Shown here: positions 16,560 through 23,589 of the stretch, piece by piece
Position numbering within the stretch: the first letter of the stretch is position 1
Layout: the number at the start of each line of letters is the position of its first letter
Assembly: GCA_002503885.1 (NCBI GenBank)
Contig: DASQ01000121.1
Span: 1 to 37,000 of the forward strand
From: Methanoculleus marisnigri
Lineage (GTDB): Archaea; Halobacteriota; Methanomicrobia; Methanomicrobiales; Methanoculleaceae
Length of the DNA stretch: 37,000 nt
Direction of reading: 5' to 3'
The notes under the pieces: model-generated
Databases searched by the model: none
What the model was told of the DNA's origin: nothing
The model's input: only the letters and a program-made list of their open reading frames with translations
Translations under genes and position numbers: made by a program

Positions 16560-17462
16560 TTAACACCGGTATATCAGTGTCAGTATGTTCTTGGCGAGGT
16601 CCAGGCTCTTGCCCCGGTTGATCATGAGGGTGTCGAGGCGGAGAGCCCCCTTGATCCCGACCGGGTCCCGGACGTCCTGGATGAATACGTCCACAAAGTC
16701 CTCGTAGAGACCGCAGGTTCCTGCCGACGAGGGTTCTTTGCCGAAGGCCCGCATCAGGGCCGACGCCGGGCCGCTGACCGGAGCATCGCCGATGAAGGGG
16801 CTGACCGCGATGACGTTCTGGTGGCGGAGCGCCTCTCTCACCCCGGCGCACTCGAGGATCGGCGATATGCTCGTGACCGGGTTGCTCGGCCCGATCACCA
16901 CGGCGTCGCTCGCCTCGATCGCCCGGATAACCTCGCCGGTCGCGACCGGCGGCTCCGGGAACCGCCGGGTCACGCCGTCGATCGCCAGGTCTCCGCGGTG
17001 CTTCACCCAGTACTCCTGGAAGTGTATCTCTCCCTGGTCGGTGCGGACGTAGGTCGTCACGGGGGAGTCGGTCATCGGGAGGACGGTCGCCCGGACGGCC
17101 AGGCTCCTGCAGAGGGCCGCAGTCGCCTCGGTGAGGCGTATGCCGCTCCGGAGCATCTCTCCTCGCGCGACGTGGATCGCCCGGTCCTGGTCCCCGACGG
17201 CGATGTACTCCTCGACGCCGAGTCTCGCGAGGAGGTCGTGGGTGATGTAGGAGTCGTTGCGGATCCCCCACCACCGGCCGGTATCGAGGATGCCCGCAAA
17301 GAGGTACATGACCGTATCGAGGTCGGGAGAGAGGTGGTTGCCGGAGAGCCACGTGTCCTCGGCCGTGTTGACGATGACCGTAATATCCCGCTCATCCAGC
17401 AGCTCCTGCATGCCGCGGAGGAGCTTCGGGGTTCCGGTCCCGCCCGAGAGGAGAGTTATCAT
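16560..17462 (-). CDS. cofD: CofD, 2-phospho-L-lactate transferase (coenzyme F420 synthesis)
   Basis: Joins the phospholactyl (or phosphoenolpyruvyl) group from its guanylylated donor to 7,8-didemethyl-8-hydroxy-5-deazariboflavin, giving F420-0. The 300-residue protein is full length. It has LSGGTGTPKLLRG (6-18), NTAEDTWLSGNHLSPDLDT, FAGILDTGRWWGI and GPSNPVTSISPIL, which match the CofD substrate sites. This copy keeps GPSNP and PKLLRG and is the more canonical of two in tandem. It has its own promoter downstream of the other copy's terminator-like hairpin. Confidence 0.93.
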   Translation of the reverse strand: MITLLSGGTGTPKLLRGMQELLDERDITVIVNTAEDTWLSGNHLSPDLDTVMYLFAGILDTGRWWGIRNDSYITHDLLARLGVEEYIAVGDQDRAIHVARGEMLRSGIRLTEATAALCRSLAVRATVLPMTDSPVTTYVRTDQGEIHFQEYWVKHRGDLAIDGVTRRFPEPPVATGEVIRAIEASDAVVIGPSNPVTSISPILECAGVREALRHQNVIAVSPFIGDAPVSGPASALMRAFGKEPSSAGTCGLYEDFVDVFIQDVRDPVGIKGALRLDTLMINRGKSLDLAKNILTLIYRC

Positions 17463-17511
17463 GAATAATTAGCGTATCAAATGCAACCGTATATGTAATT
17501 TGTCAATTAGG
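17463..17511 (-). promoter_or_regulatory. Promoter of the canonical cofD gene
   Basis: On the minus strand ACATATACGG (about 17488-17497) sits about 30 bases before the ATG at 17462, consistent with a TATA box and a near-leaderless mRNA. The gap is A/T-rich compared with the flanking genes. Confidence 0.5.
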
Positions 17512-17533
17512 CCGGGAAGTACAATCATCCCGG
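17512..17533 (-). terminator. Hairpin directly after the second cofD-like gene
   Basis: Six-base perfect arms, CCGGGA (17512-17517) and TCCCGG (17528-17533), with a 10-base loop start right after the stop codon at 17535. On the minus strand an A/T-rich stretch follows, but there is no long T-run. It probably separates the two cofD transcripts. Confidence 0.5.
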
Positions 17534-17534
17534 T

Positions 17535-18437
17535 TTACGAAACCGCGTGCCGTATGACCGCCATGATGTCCCAGGCGAGCGATTCGGCCTGCCGGGTATG
17601 CAGGAGACGGGTCTCGAGACGGAGCGATCCGGGGACCTCGTCGGGGTCGTGGAGGTCCTGGACGAAGACGTCGACGATATCCTCATAGAGCCGGAAGACC
17701 GCCGGGGAGGTCGGGGTTTCGCCGATGGCATACATGAGGGCGGCATCTTTCGGGTCCGGCGCACTGCCGCCCCGGAACGGCGAGACCGCGACGACGAACG
17801 TATCGCGGAGGAGGCGGCGCATGCCGGCGCAGTCGAGGATGGGGAGGATGCTCCGGGCGGGGTTTCCGGCACCGATCACCACGGCGTCGCTTGCCTCGAT
17901 CGCCGCCCGCACCTCGTCCGTCACTGCCGGGGGCTCGGGCCTGACGAGTTCCCGCACCTCTGTCCCGGCGTCGGCGGCCATCCAGTAGGTAAAGAGCGGC
18001 AGGCGTTCGGTGCCGGTATCGACGAAGAGGGCGGAATCGGCGTCCGTCACCGGGAGGACGGTCGCCCCGATGTTGAGTGAGCGGCTCTGCGCCTGCACCG
18101 CCTCCGTCAGGGTCCATCCCTTCTTGAGGAGCGTCGCCCGTGCGATCTGGACGGCCCGGGCACGGTCGCCGATCGCGAAGGGTTCGCCGCCCGCCACCTT
18201 CGGGAGGTAGTTGTGGGTAGCGTAGGTATCCCCCTTGATCCCCCACCACCGGCCGGGATCGAGGATGCCGGCAAAGAGGAAGATGGCGGTGTCGATATCC
18301 GGCGCACAGTGGCTCCCCGAGACCCAGAGGTCCTCGGCGGTATTCGCGACCACGGCGATCTCGCTGTCGTAGAGGATCTGCCGGGCGCCCCTGATGAGCG
18401 CAGGTACTCCGGTTCCGCCCGAGAGGAAGGTGATCAT
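17535..18437 (-). CDS. Divergent CofD paralog
   Basis: A 300-residue protein of the same length and order as its neighbour: LSGGTGVPALIRG, NTAEDLWVSGSHCAPDIDT, FAGILDPGRWWGIKGD and ESPDAVVIG-like EASDAVVIGAGNPARSILPIL. It differs from the canonical copy at donor/acceptor motifs: PALIRG for PKLLRG, and GAGNPARSI for GPSNPVTSI. It may use another 2-phospho acid donor, another acceptor, or work under other conditions; sequence alone cannot say. It lies upstream of the canonical copy on the same strand with a 72-base gap. A G-rich tract lies 58-84 bases upstream of its start. Confidence 0.8.
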   Translation of the reverse strand: MITFLSGGTGVPALIRGARQILYDSEIAVVANTAEDLWVSGSHCAPDIDTAIFLFAGILDPGRWWGIKGDTYATHNYLPKVAGGEPFAIGDRARAVQIARATLLKKGWTLTEAVQAQSRSLNIGATVLPVTDADSALFVDTGTERLPLFTYWMAADAGTEVRELVRPEPPAVTDEVRAAIEASDAVVIGAGNPARSILPILDCAGMRRLLRDTFVVAVSPFRGGSAPDPKDAALMYAIGETPTSPAVFRLYEDIVDVFVQDLHDPDEVPGSLRLETRLLHTRQAESLAWDIMAVIRHAVS

Positions 18438-18830
18438 GGCTGAATGTCATTTATGTGGGGTGTCCGGGGGGTTAACAGTTTCATTTGCTGTGGTGGGGAG
18501 GGGTGTGGGGGCGGGGGGGGGTTGAGTGTTGATGGGCGCGCCCACCCGGGTTCCTGGCTCCCTACGAGGTCATCCCATAAGTTACGGCCTCGCTAACAAG
18601 ACATGATTCCTGGCCGGCGTCGCAGTGCCAGGCAAGCAGGTCCATCTACGAGGTTCAGGTACACCGGGAGCCGGGAAAGCAGTTACAGTCGTGAAAGAAA
18701 AGGAACCTGCAAACATGGCGTCTGGCAGTGGCCATTACGATCATGGCCGCGGAGCTTCGGTTTACACGGCGGTTAAAATCAGATCATAGCAGGGAAAAAG
18801 GAGTTGCCCCCCTGCACCAGGGACACCGAT
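18438..18830. other. 393-base intergenic region with a G-tract and a possible decayed reading frame
   Basis: No intact gene or tRNA is recognisable. It holds the cofD-paralog promoter region, a strong G-tract cluster (18495-18521), and on the plus strand an open stretch after a stop near 18604 that ends KIRS-stop near 18789. That stretch (about 60 codons, with GSGTPGAGKAVTVVKEKEPA) could be the tail of a decayed gene, perhaps of an IS, but I do not recognise it. Confidence 0.4.
18495..18521 (+). other. Predicted G-quadruplex motif
   Basis: Four G-runs of 4, 4, 5 and 9 bases are separated by loops of 1, 3 and 1 bases, an ideal quadruplex pattern on the plus strand. It lies 58-84 bases upstream of the minus-strand cofD paralog, so it would be on that gene's template strand if transcribed. 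No folding test is possible here. Confidence 0.55.
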
Positions 18831-19127
18831 TTATTTCTGCTGTTTGAGCCACTCATCATATTGCCGCACATGTTCCATCATGGTGCAGGCGAGGGCTCTA
18901 AATGCCTCAGGCGACAACCTTGCATCAATTATTACCCGTTTTTGAACTTTATCGGTGTAAATGTCGCCGTTTGGATGAACTTTGAATTCAGGCCGATCGT
19001 ATGTCAGTGCCAGCTGGCCGAAATTTGGGTTTAACGTTACGATAGCGCCGTCGATGTGAACTGTCTTGAGTTCAGGGTCCATCACGATCTCAAGTTTCAA
19101 CCCTTGCTCCTGGTCTTCTGCAGCCAT
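18831..19127 (-). CDS. Small DUF3467-like protein
   Basis: A 98-residue protein: LKLEIVMDPELKTVHIDGAI, then TLNPNFGQLALTYDRPEFKVHPNG, KVQKRVIIDARLSPEAFRALACTMMEHVRQYDEWL. The pattern 'strand, loop, RVIIxxRLSPEAFRAL, helix ending in a tyrosine' resembles the DUF3467 family of unknown function; this match is from memory and tentative. The start at 19127 has AAGGTGTGAG just upstream, inside the end of the regulator gene. The 7-base gap to that gene points to an operon, so it may be a partner or target of the regulator. Base composition is lower in G+C than in the rest of the window. Confidence 0.6.
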   Translation of the reverse strand: MAAEDQEQGLKLEIVMDPELKTVHIDGAIVTLNPNFGQLALTYDRPEFKVHPNGDIYTDKVQKRVIIDARLSPEAFRALACTMMEHVRQYDEWLKQQK

Positions 19128-19134
19128 GTTGAAC

Positions 19135-19656
19135 TCACACCTTCGTCTCTGCCTGTTTGGCGCCGGTGATTGTTGGTTTTGTATTGAAGGCGTCTCTTCT
19201 GGCAGGGGTCTGGTCGAATCTCCAGTTCTCGGGATCGATCTCACCGCTTCTTTTCACGGTTCCCGTATGCATGGTGCAGGAGTTTCCGCTATCGCTCGAA
19301 GTGGGCTTATACTGCTTGACCAGGCTCTCAGGAGGAAGCACCACGTCACACAGGGCATTTAACATCTTTTCTCCATAGTCTGTCGATGTGTAATACACCT
19401 TCCTCCGATCGCCGATATCCTCCAGTGTTCTCACCTTCTTCGCGATGAGACCCCCATCAACCAGAGACTTCAGGATACGGTCCATCTCACTCGGGTTCGC
19501 CCCGAAGATATCCTTGAGTTCGTTGAAATACATCTCCTTCCCGAGGGTAAGCGCTATGTATACAGCCCATCTGGCATCCGTCGATAGTTCCATCACGGAC
19601 TCACGAATTTCAACAGGCACCCGGTTTAAGTAAGCCTCCACAGTTGTCCGATCCAT
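19135..19656 (-). CDS. Winged-helix (ArsR/MarR-like) transcriptional regulator
   Basis: A 173-residue protein with a DNA-binding domain at about residues 25-105: LSTDARWAVYIALTLGKEMYFNELKDIFG, a recognition-helix segment NPSEMDRILKSLVDGGLIAKK and a wing DIGDRRKVYYTSTDYGEKML. The last 60 residues are polar and probably disordered (SSDSGNSCTMHTGTVKRSGE). The start at 19656 has an excellent GGAGGTGT site 6 bases upstream; the open frame upstream lacks family sequence and contains the promoter. A 12-base dyad (19675-19686) just upstream could be an autoregulatory operator. It is divergent from the unknown gene at 19775. Confidence 0.8.
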   Translation of the reverse strand: MDRTTVEAYLNRVPVEIRESVMELSTDARWAVYIALTLGKEMYFNELKDIFGANPSEMDRILKSLVDGGLIAKKVRTLEDIGDRRKVYYTSTDYGEKMLNALCDVVLPPESLVKQYKPTSSDSGNSCTMHTGTVKRSGEIDPENWRFDQTPARRDAFNTKPTITGAKQAETKV

Positions 19657-19674
19657 GCTGACACCTCCATCAAG

Positions 19675-19686
19675 AATAGTTCTATT
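19675..19686. promoter_or_regulatory. AATAG/CTATT dyad between the regulator and the unknown gene
   Basis: AATAG (19675-19679) and CTATT (19682-19686) are inverted repeats with a 2-base spacer, 19 bases before the regulator ATG and overlapping its likely TATA region (AATAATAG on the minus strand). The position suits a self-repressing operator. Such short A/T dyads can also occur by chance. Confidence 0.4.
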
Positions 19687-19774
19687 ATTGTAACTTATAT
19701 CAATCTTTCCTGGCCCATCAGTTACATTACAGCAACCCCCATCGTTATCTATTCCGCAGACAAAAACCTCTAAA

Positions 19775-20335
19775 ATGAGCCATAGAGTTCTGATACCCGA
19801 CGAAATCGCAGACAGGGTTCTATTACACCGGCATTTCAAGGAAGATACCAACATCGCAATCTATGGTTCATTCCAGCAGTCACGCAAGAGGGATCTGCTT
19901 GCACTGAGAGACTACCTGCGGGCGAATGGCTACTTAAACACCAGAATCTCAGAAGATTATTCCGATAGACAGGATCCCGGGATCGAAGACGGGCCCATAA
20001 GAGATGTCAACCTTAGCGACCTGATGATGGATGAAAGTTCCATTCACATCTTTGTTTTTGTTAAAGAAAATCAAAATGAACACTATCTGATCCAGTCGGT
20101 TTCGATGGAGTTCCAGCGTTTAAGCACGTTAATCCAACACGGAATAAAGGAAGATCAGCCTGCTGCCATATATATTGAAGATGGCCTGGAGAAGATTGCA
20201 GGGGGCGTTTTCAAAGGACGGATTGCGCAAAACAAGCATGGGTGGGACATAGGGTTCTTCAAAAACATCGAACAGATCTATAAACCGGCAAGACGTTTCT
20301 GCGAGCGCAGCCTTGCTGATCTCCATGGATTCTAG
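19775..20335 (+). CDS. Unrecognised protein, possibly nucleotide-hydrolase-like (NDT/TIR-type) fold
   Basis: A 186-residue protein I do not recognise with certainty. It contains NIAIYGSFQQSRKRDLLALRDYLRANGY, then NLSDLMMDESSIHIFVFVK and HYLIQSVSMEFQRLSTLI. The order 'strand-GS, helix, strand, then xSxxxIFVF and a helix with SxxMEF' is like Rossmann-type nucleoside deoxyribosyltransferase/TIR-like domains, where a glutamate (here in SMEF) is catalytic. This is a fold guess, not an assignment. No membrane segment or signal peptide. Codon use and base composition are visibly more A/T-rich than in the flanking genes. It is divergent from the regulator gene. Confidence 0.7.
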   Translation: MSHRVLIPDEIADRVLLHRHFKEDTNIAIYGSFQQSRKRDLLALRDYLRANGYLNTRISEDYSDRQDPGIEDGPIRDVNLSDLMMDESSIHIFVFVKENQNEHYLIQSVSMEFQRLSTLIQHGIKEDQPAAIYIEDGLEKIAGGVFKGRIAQNKHGWDIGFFKNIEQIYKPARRFCERSLADLHGF

Positions 20336-20577
20336 TATAGCTATTCGGCACCATTAGGACCCGTAGACGCCTTTGATCTCCTCCAGAACTGCCCGCATAG
20401 ATCCATCCATCCGAAAACGGATCTACCCGGCCCTTCGCTGCCGGAACATCCTGGACCGGCGCATGAGCGTCACAAACCCCGGAGAATACCAGAGATCCAC
20501 GGGAGCGCAGTAATCTCACGATCCGCGCGTTGTCAAATACCTTTATCACTCATCTCCCAAGAATCTTAACAGAACGG
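20336..20577 (-). pseudogene. Possible gene remnant
   Basis: On the minus strand the frame starting at 20549 reads MIKVFDNARIVRLLRSRGSL and then VFSGVCDAHAPVQD. This resembles the N-terminus of PEP-mutase/isocitrate-lyase-type proteins (xLRxLL..PGxxVxPGxxDALSA). It soon loses any family pattern. A second short frame (20410-20354, MDGSMRAVLEEIKGVYGS) also looks gene-like but is 18 residues long. The plus-strand part near 20541-20549 holds CTTTATCAC, the likely TATA box of the HD-domain gene. Low certainty. Confidence 0.25.
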
Positions 20578-21786
20578 ATGAAGATCATCAAAGATCCGGT
20601 GCACGGCTACGTCGAGGCGGATGCGCTCGCGCTCCGGCTGCTGGACTCGGGAGTTGTCCAGCGGCTCCGCCACATCACCCAGCTCGGGTTTGCAAACCTC
20701 GTCTACCCCGGGGCAAACCATACCCGCTTTGAGCACTCGCTCGGGACGATGCACCTCGCAGGCCTCATGTGCAAGGAGCTCGGGCTTGATAAGGGCGAGA
20801 CGAGGCTCGTCGCGACGGCCGCCCTCCTCCACGACATCGGCCACGGCCCCTTCTCCCACGTCACCGAACCGGTGATGGAGGAGTTCACGGGGAGATGCCA
20901 CCACCAGATCGATCATCTCGTCTGCGAGGGGACAATCGCCGGGATCCTCGAAGCGGAGGGGCTCGAGCCCGCCGAGGTCTGCGCCGTCGTCGCAGGAGAG
21001 CACCGCCTCGCGAGCATCATCCACGGGAGCCTCGACGTCGACCGGATGGACTACCTGCTGCGGGACGCCCACTACACCGGCGTCCCCTACGGGACCGTCG
21101 ACGCCCACCGGCTGATCCGGTCGACGATCCTGGCCGAATCCGGTATCGCCCTGCACGAAGGCGGCATCAACGCCGCCGAGTCGCTCCTGATCGCCCGGAC
21201 CCTGATGCGCCCGGCGGTCTACTTCCACCACGTGAGCCGGATCGCGACGAGCATGTTCGTTCACGCCCTCCGCGAGGAGGTGCAGAACGTCCCGGGTGCG
21301 GACGCCCGCGAACTCGTGCAGATGGACGACGCCGCCTGCATGGAGCGGCTGAAGCACTCGGAACACGCAATCACCCGCGACCTCGCCCGCCGGGTCTATG
21401 TCCGGGACCTCTACAAGAGGGCGCTCTACGTCGGCGAAGACCGGGTGAACGCCGCAGCACTCCAGCAGGACCTCGGGGCCGCCCGCGAGCGGGACCTCGC
21501 CCTTGCCATCGCACAGACCGCAGGGGTCCCGGGGGACTGCGTCCTAGTGGACATCCCCCGGCTCCCCCGCGCCCTCTCGATGGAGGTCCGGGTCAGGAAC
21601 AGCCACGCGATGGTGGATATCGAGGGGGTCTCGCCCCTCATCAACACCTTAAACGACACCCGGCGGCAGCAATGGCGCCTCGGGATCTACACCACCGAGC
21701 AGCACCGCCATACCGTGGAGCAGGCGGCGATGGAGGTCCTCCGGGTGAAGCGGGCGACGAAACAGGATAAACTCATAGTGACATAA
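20578..21786 (+). CDS. HD-domain phosphohydrolase (dNTPase/SAMHD1-like family)
   Basis: A 402-residue soluble protein with the metal-binding HD set: His53 in RFEHSLGTMHLAG, His85-Asp86 in LLHDIGHGPFSH, and Asp153/Asp155 in SLDVDRMDYLLRDAHYTGV. The opening KIIKDPVHGYVEADALALRLLD and TLIQRLRHITQLG-like segment are typical of this family of (deoxy)nucleotide phosphohydrolases. The substrate is unknown. The start at 20578 matches the family N-terminus; an open frame upstream is ignored because it crosses the promoter. It is the first gene of a run with ubiX, ubiD and acnX, 14 bases before ubiX, but has no known part in that pathway. Confidence 0.9.
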   Translation: MKIIKDPVHGYVEADALALRLLDSGVVQRLRHITQLGFANLVYPGANHTRFEHSLGTMHLAGLMCKELGLDKGETRLVATAALLHDIGHGPFSHVTEPVMEEFTGRCHHQIDHLVCEGTIAGILEAEGLEPAEVCAVVAGEHRLASIIHGSLDVDRMDYLLRDAHYTGVPYGTVDAHRLIRSTILAESGIALHEGGINAAESLLIARTLMRPAVYFHHVSRIATSMFVHALREEVQNVPGADARELVQMDDAACMERLKHSEHAITRDLARRVYVRDLYKRALYVGEDRVNAAALQQDLGAARERDLALAIAQTAGVPGDCVLVDIPRLPRALSMEVRVRNSHAMVDIEGVSPLINTLNDTRRQQWRLGIYTTEQHRHTVEQAAMEVLRVKRATKQDKLIVT

Positions 21787-21800
21787 GAGATGGAGAGCAG

Positions 21801-22355
21801 ATGAAGAAGGAATTTGTCGTCGGGGTCACCGGAGCAAGCGGGGTCATATACGCCCACCGCCTGCTCGAGGTGCTCTGCGATCAGGCAACGGTGCATATCG
21901 TCATCTCCGATACCGCCCGGCAGATAGCCGGGATCGAGCACGTGGACCTCTCGGGGTTCGACGCCATATACGCCGAGAACAGCAACCTCGCGGCCGATAT
22001 CGCCAGCGGGTCGTTCTGCTACGACGGGATGGCGATCGTCCCCTGCAGCATGAAGACGCTTGCGGCGGTCAGCAACGGGTTTGCCGACAACCTGATCACC
22101 CGGGCAGCGGACGTCTGCCTCAAGGAGAGGCGGCCCCTCCACCTCCTCCTCCGGGAGATGCCGCTCTCGCGGATCCACTTAAAGAATATGCTCGCGGCCG
22201 ATGAGGCCGGCGCGACCGTGATGGTCGCAAGTCCTCCTTTCTACCAGCACCCGGAGACGATCGACGACCTCGTCGATATGGTGGTCGCCCGGGTGCTCGA
22301 CCACATGGGGGTCAAGCACCGTCTTGGATCCCGATGGAGCGGATACGATGCGTGA
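21801..22355 (+). CDS. ubiX: UbiX-type flavin prenyltransferase
   Basis: Makes prenylated FMN from FMN and dimethylallyl (pyro)phosphate, the cofactor of UbiD-family decarboxylases. The 184-residue protein has GVTGASGVIYAHRLLEVL near the N-terminus (FMN phosphate loop), YDGMAIVPCSMKTLAAVSNG, and RRPLHLLLREMPLS, SPPFYQHPETIDDLVDMVVARVLDHMG, all family hallmarks. GGAG lies 7-8 bases before the ATG. The last 8 bases overlap the ubiD start, which supports coupled synthesis of cofactor and enzyme. Confidence 0.95.
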   Translation: MKKEFVVGVTGASGVIYAHRLLEVLCDQATVHIVISDTARQIAGIEHVDLSGFDAIYAENSNLAADIASGSFCYDGMAIVPCSMKTLAAVSNGFADNLITRAADVCLKERRPLHLLLREMPLSRIHLKNMLAADEAGATVMVASPPFYQHPETIDDLVDMVVARVLDHMGVKHRLGSRWSGYDA

Positions 22356-23589
22356 TTTCATAGCGATGATGCGAAACCAGGGCAGGGTCGAGGATGTCGA
22401 GAGCCCCTGCTCGACCGTCTACGAGGCACCGCGGATGTCAAGCCGGACCGATAAGATCCTCTTCTTCCACGACCTCGACGGCCACCGGGGAGTGATGAAC
22501 CTCCTCGGCGACAGGCGATCGCTTGCAGCGGCGCTCGGCGTGGAGGAGCGCGATCTGGTCAGACACCTTGCGGCCGCCACCTACAGCGGCCGCGTGGTGG
22601 ATGCCGGGCGGTTGCAGGGCGGCGTTCCCGCAGACCTCTCCCGCCTCCCGGTCATGAAGCACTTCCCGGGGGACGCCGGGCGCTACTTCACGTCCGGGAT
22701 AGTCTTTTCGCGCTACGGGGGTGTCGAGAACGCCTCCATCCACCGGATGATGGTCCTCGATGACCACCGGGTCGTCGCCCGCCTGGTGGAGGGGAGGCAC
22801 ACCCACACCCTCCTTAAGGCGGCGCTCGCCCGGGGGGAGAAACTCCCGATCGCCGTCACCGTCGGGACCCACCCGCTCGTGACGTTTGCCGCCTGCACCC
22901 GCGTCCCGGAAGGAAAGGAACTCGCTTACGCGGCGGAGCTGATGGGCGGCGAACTCCCCGTCCGGGTGTGCGAGAACGGCGTCCGGGTCCCCGACGCCGA
23001 GATCGTGCTCGATGGATATATCGGGGCCGAAAAAGCGGCGGAAGGGCCGTTCGTCGATATCACCGGCACCTACGACCCTGTCCGGCAGCAGCCGGTGATC
23101 GAGTTCACCCGGATGTACTGCAAGGAGGACCCCATCTTCCACGGCATCCTCCCCGCCGGCGACGAGCACAAACTCCTGATGGGAGCGCCCTATGAGCCCA
23201 GGATCTACCGCTCCGTCGGCGAGGTGACGACGGTCAAAGACGTCCTCCTCACGAAGGGCGGCGCCGGCTACCTCCACGCGGTGGTCCAGATCCGGAAGAA
23301 CACCGAAGGAGACGCCAAAAACGCCATAATGGCGGCGTTTGCCGCCCATACCTCGTTAAAGCACGTCGTGGTGGTGGACGAGGACATCAACATCCACGAC
23401 CCCCACGACGTCGAGTACGCGATCGCGACACGGGTGCGGGGCGATACCGACATCATGGTCATCACCGGGGTGCGGGGCTCGTCGCTTGACCCGACGCGCC
23501 TTGCCGACGGGACGAACGTGAAGGTCGGGGTCGATGCCACGATGGTTATGGGGAGAGAGGACGAATTCAGGAGAGCGGAGTGGCTGTAG
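22348..23589 (+). CDS. UbiD-family decarboxylase, probable anhydromevalonate phosphate decarboxylase
   Basis: The 413-residue protein starts MRDFIAMMRNQGRVEDVESP and has family segments MNLLGDRRSLAAALGV, GIVFSRYGGVENASIHRM (metal/prFMN region), RMYCKEDPIFHGILPAGDEH and GVDATMVMGREDEFRRAEW. UbiD enzymes need prenylated FMN. In archaea with the modified mevalonate pathway a UbiD homolog decarboxylates trans-anhydromevalonate 5-phosphate to isopentenyl phosphate. Its position directly between UbiX and aconitase X supports that role here (inference). The start at 22348 has GGAG 9 bases upstream and overlaps ubiX; an in-frame ATG at 22324 is the alternative. A menaquinone-type UbiD is less likely in a methanogen. 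Confidence 0.88.
   Translation: MRDFIAMMRNQGRVEDVESPCSTVYEAPRMSSRTDKILFFHDLDGHRGVMNLLGDRRSLAAALGVEERDLVRHLAAATYSGRVVDAGRLQGGVPADLSRLPVMKHFPGDAGRYFTSGIVFSRYGGVENASIHRMMVLDDHRVVARLVEGRHTHTLLKAALARGEKLPIAVTVGTHPLVTFAACTRVPEGKELAYAAELMGGELPVRVCENGVRVPDAEIVLDGYIGAEKAAEGPFVDITGTYDPVRQQPVIEFTRMYCKEDPIFHGILPAGDEHKLLMGAPYEPRIYRSVGEVTTVKDVLLTKGGAGYLHAVVQIRKNTEGDAKNAIMAAFAAHTSLKHVVVVDEDINIHDPHDVEYAIATRVRGDTDIMVITGVRGSSLDPTRLADGTNVKVGVDATMVMGREDEFRRAEWL

Noticed and set aside
18438..18830. tRNA or other structured RNA in the 393-base gap
   Set aside because: I looked for acceptor and T-loop patterns (GGTTCRAATCC-like) and found none.
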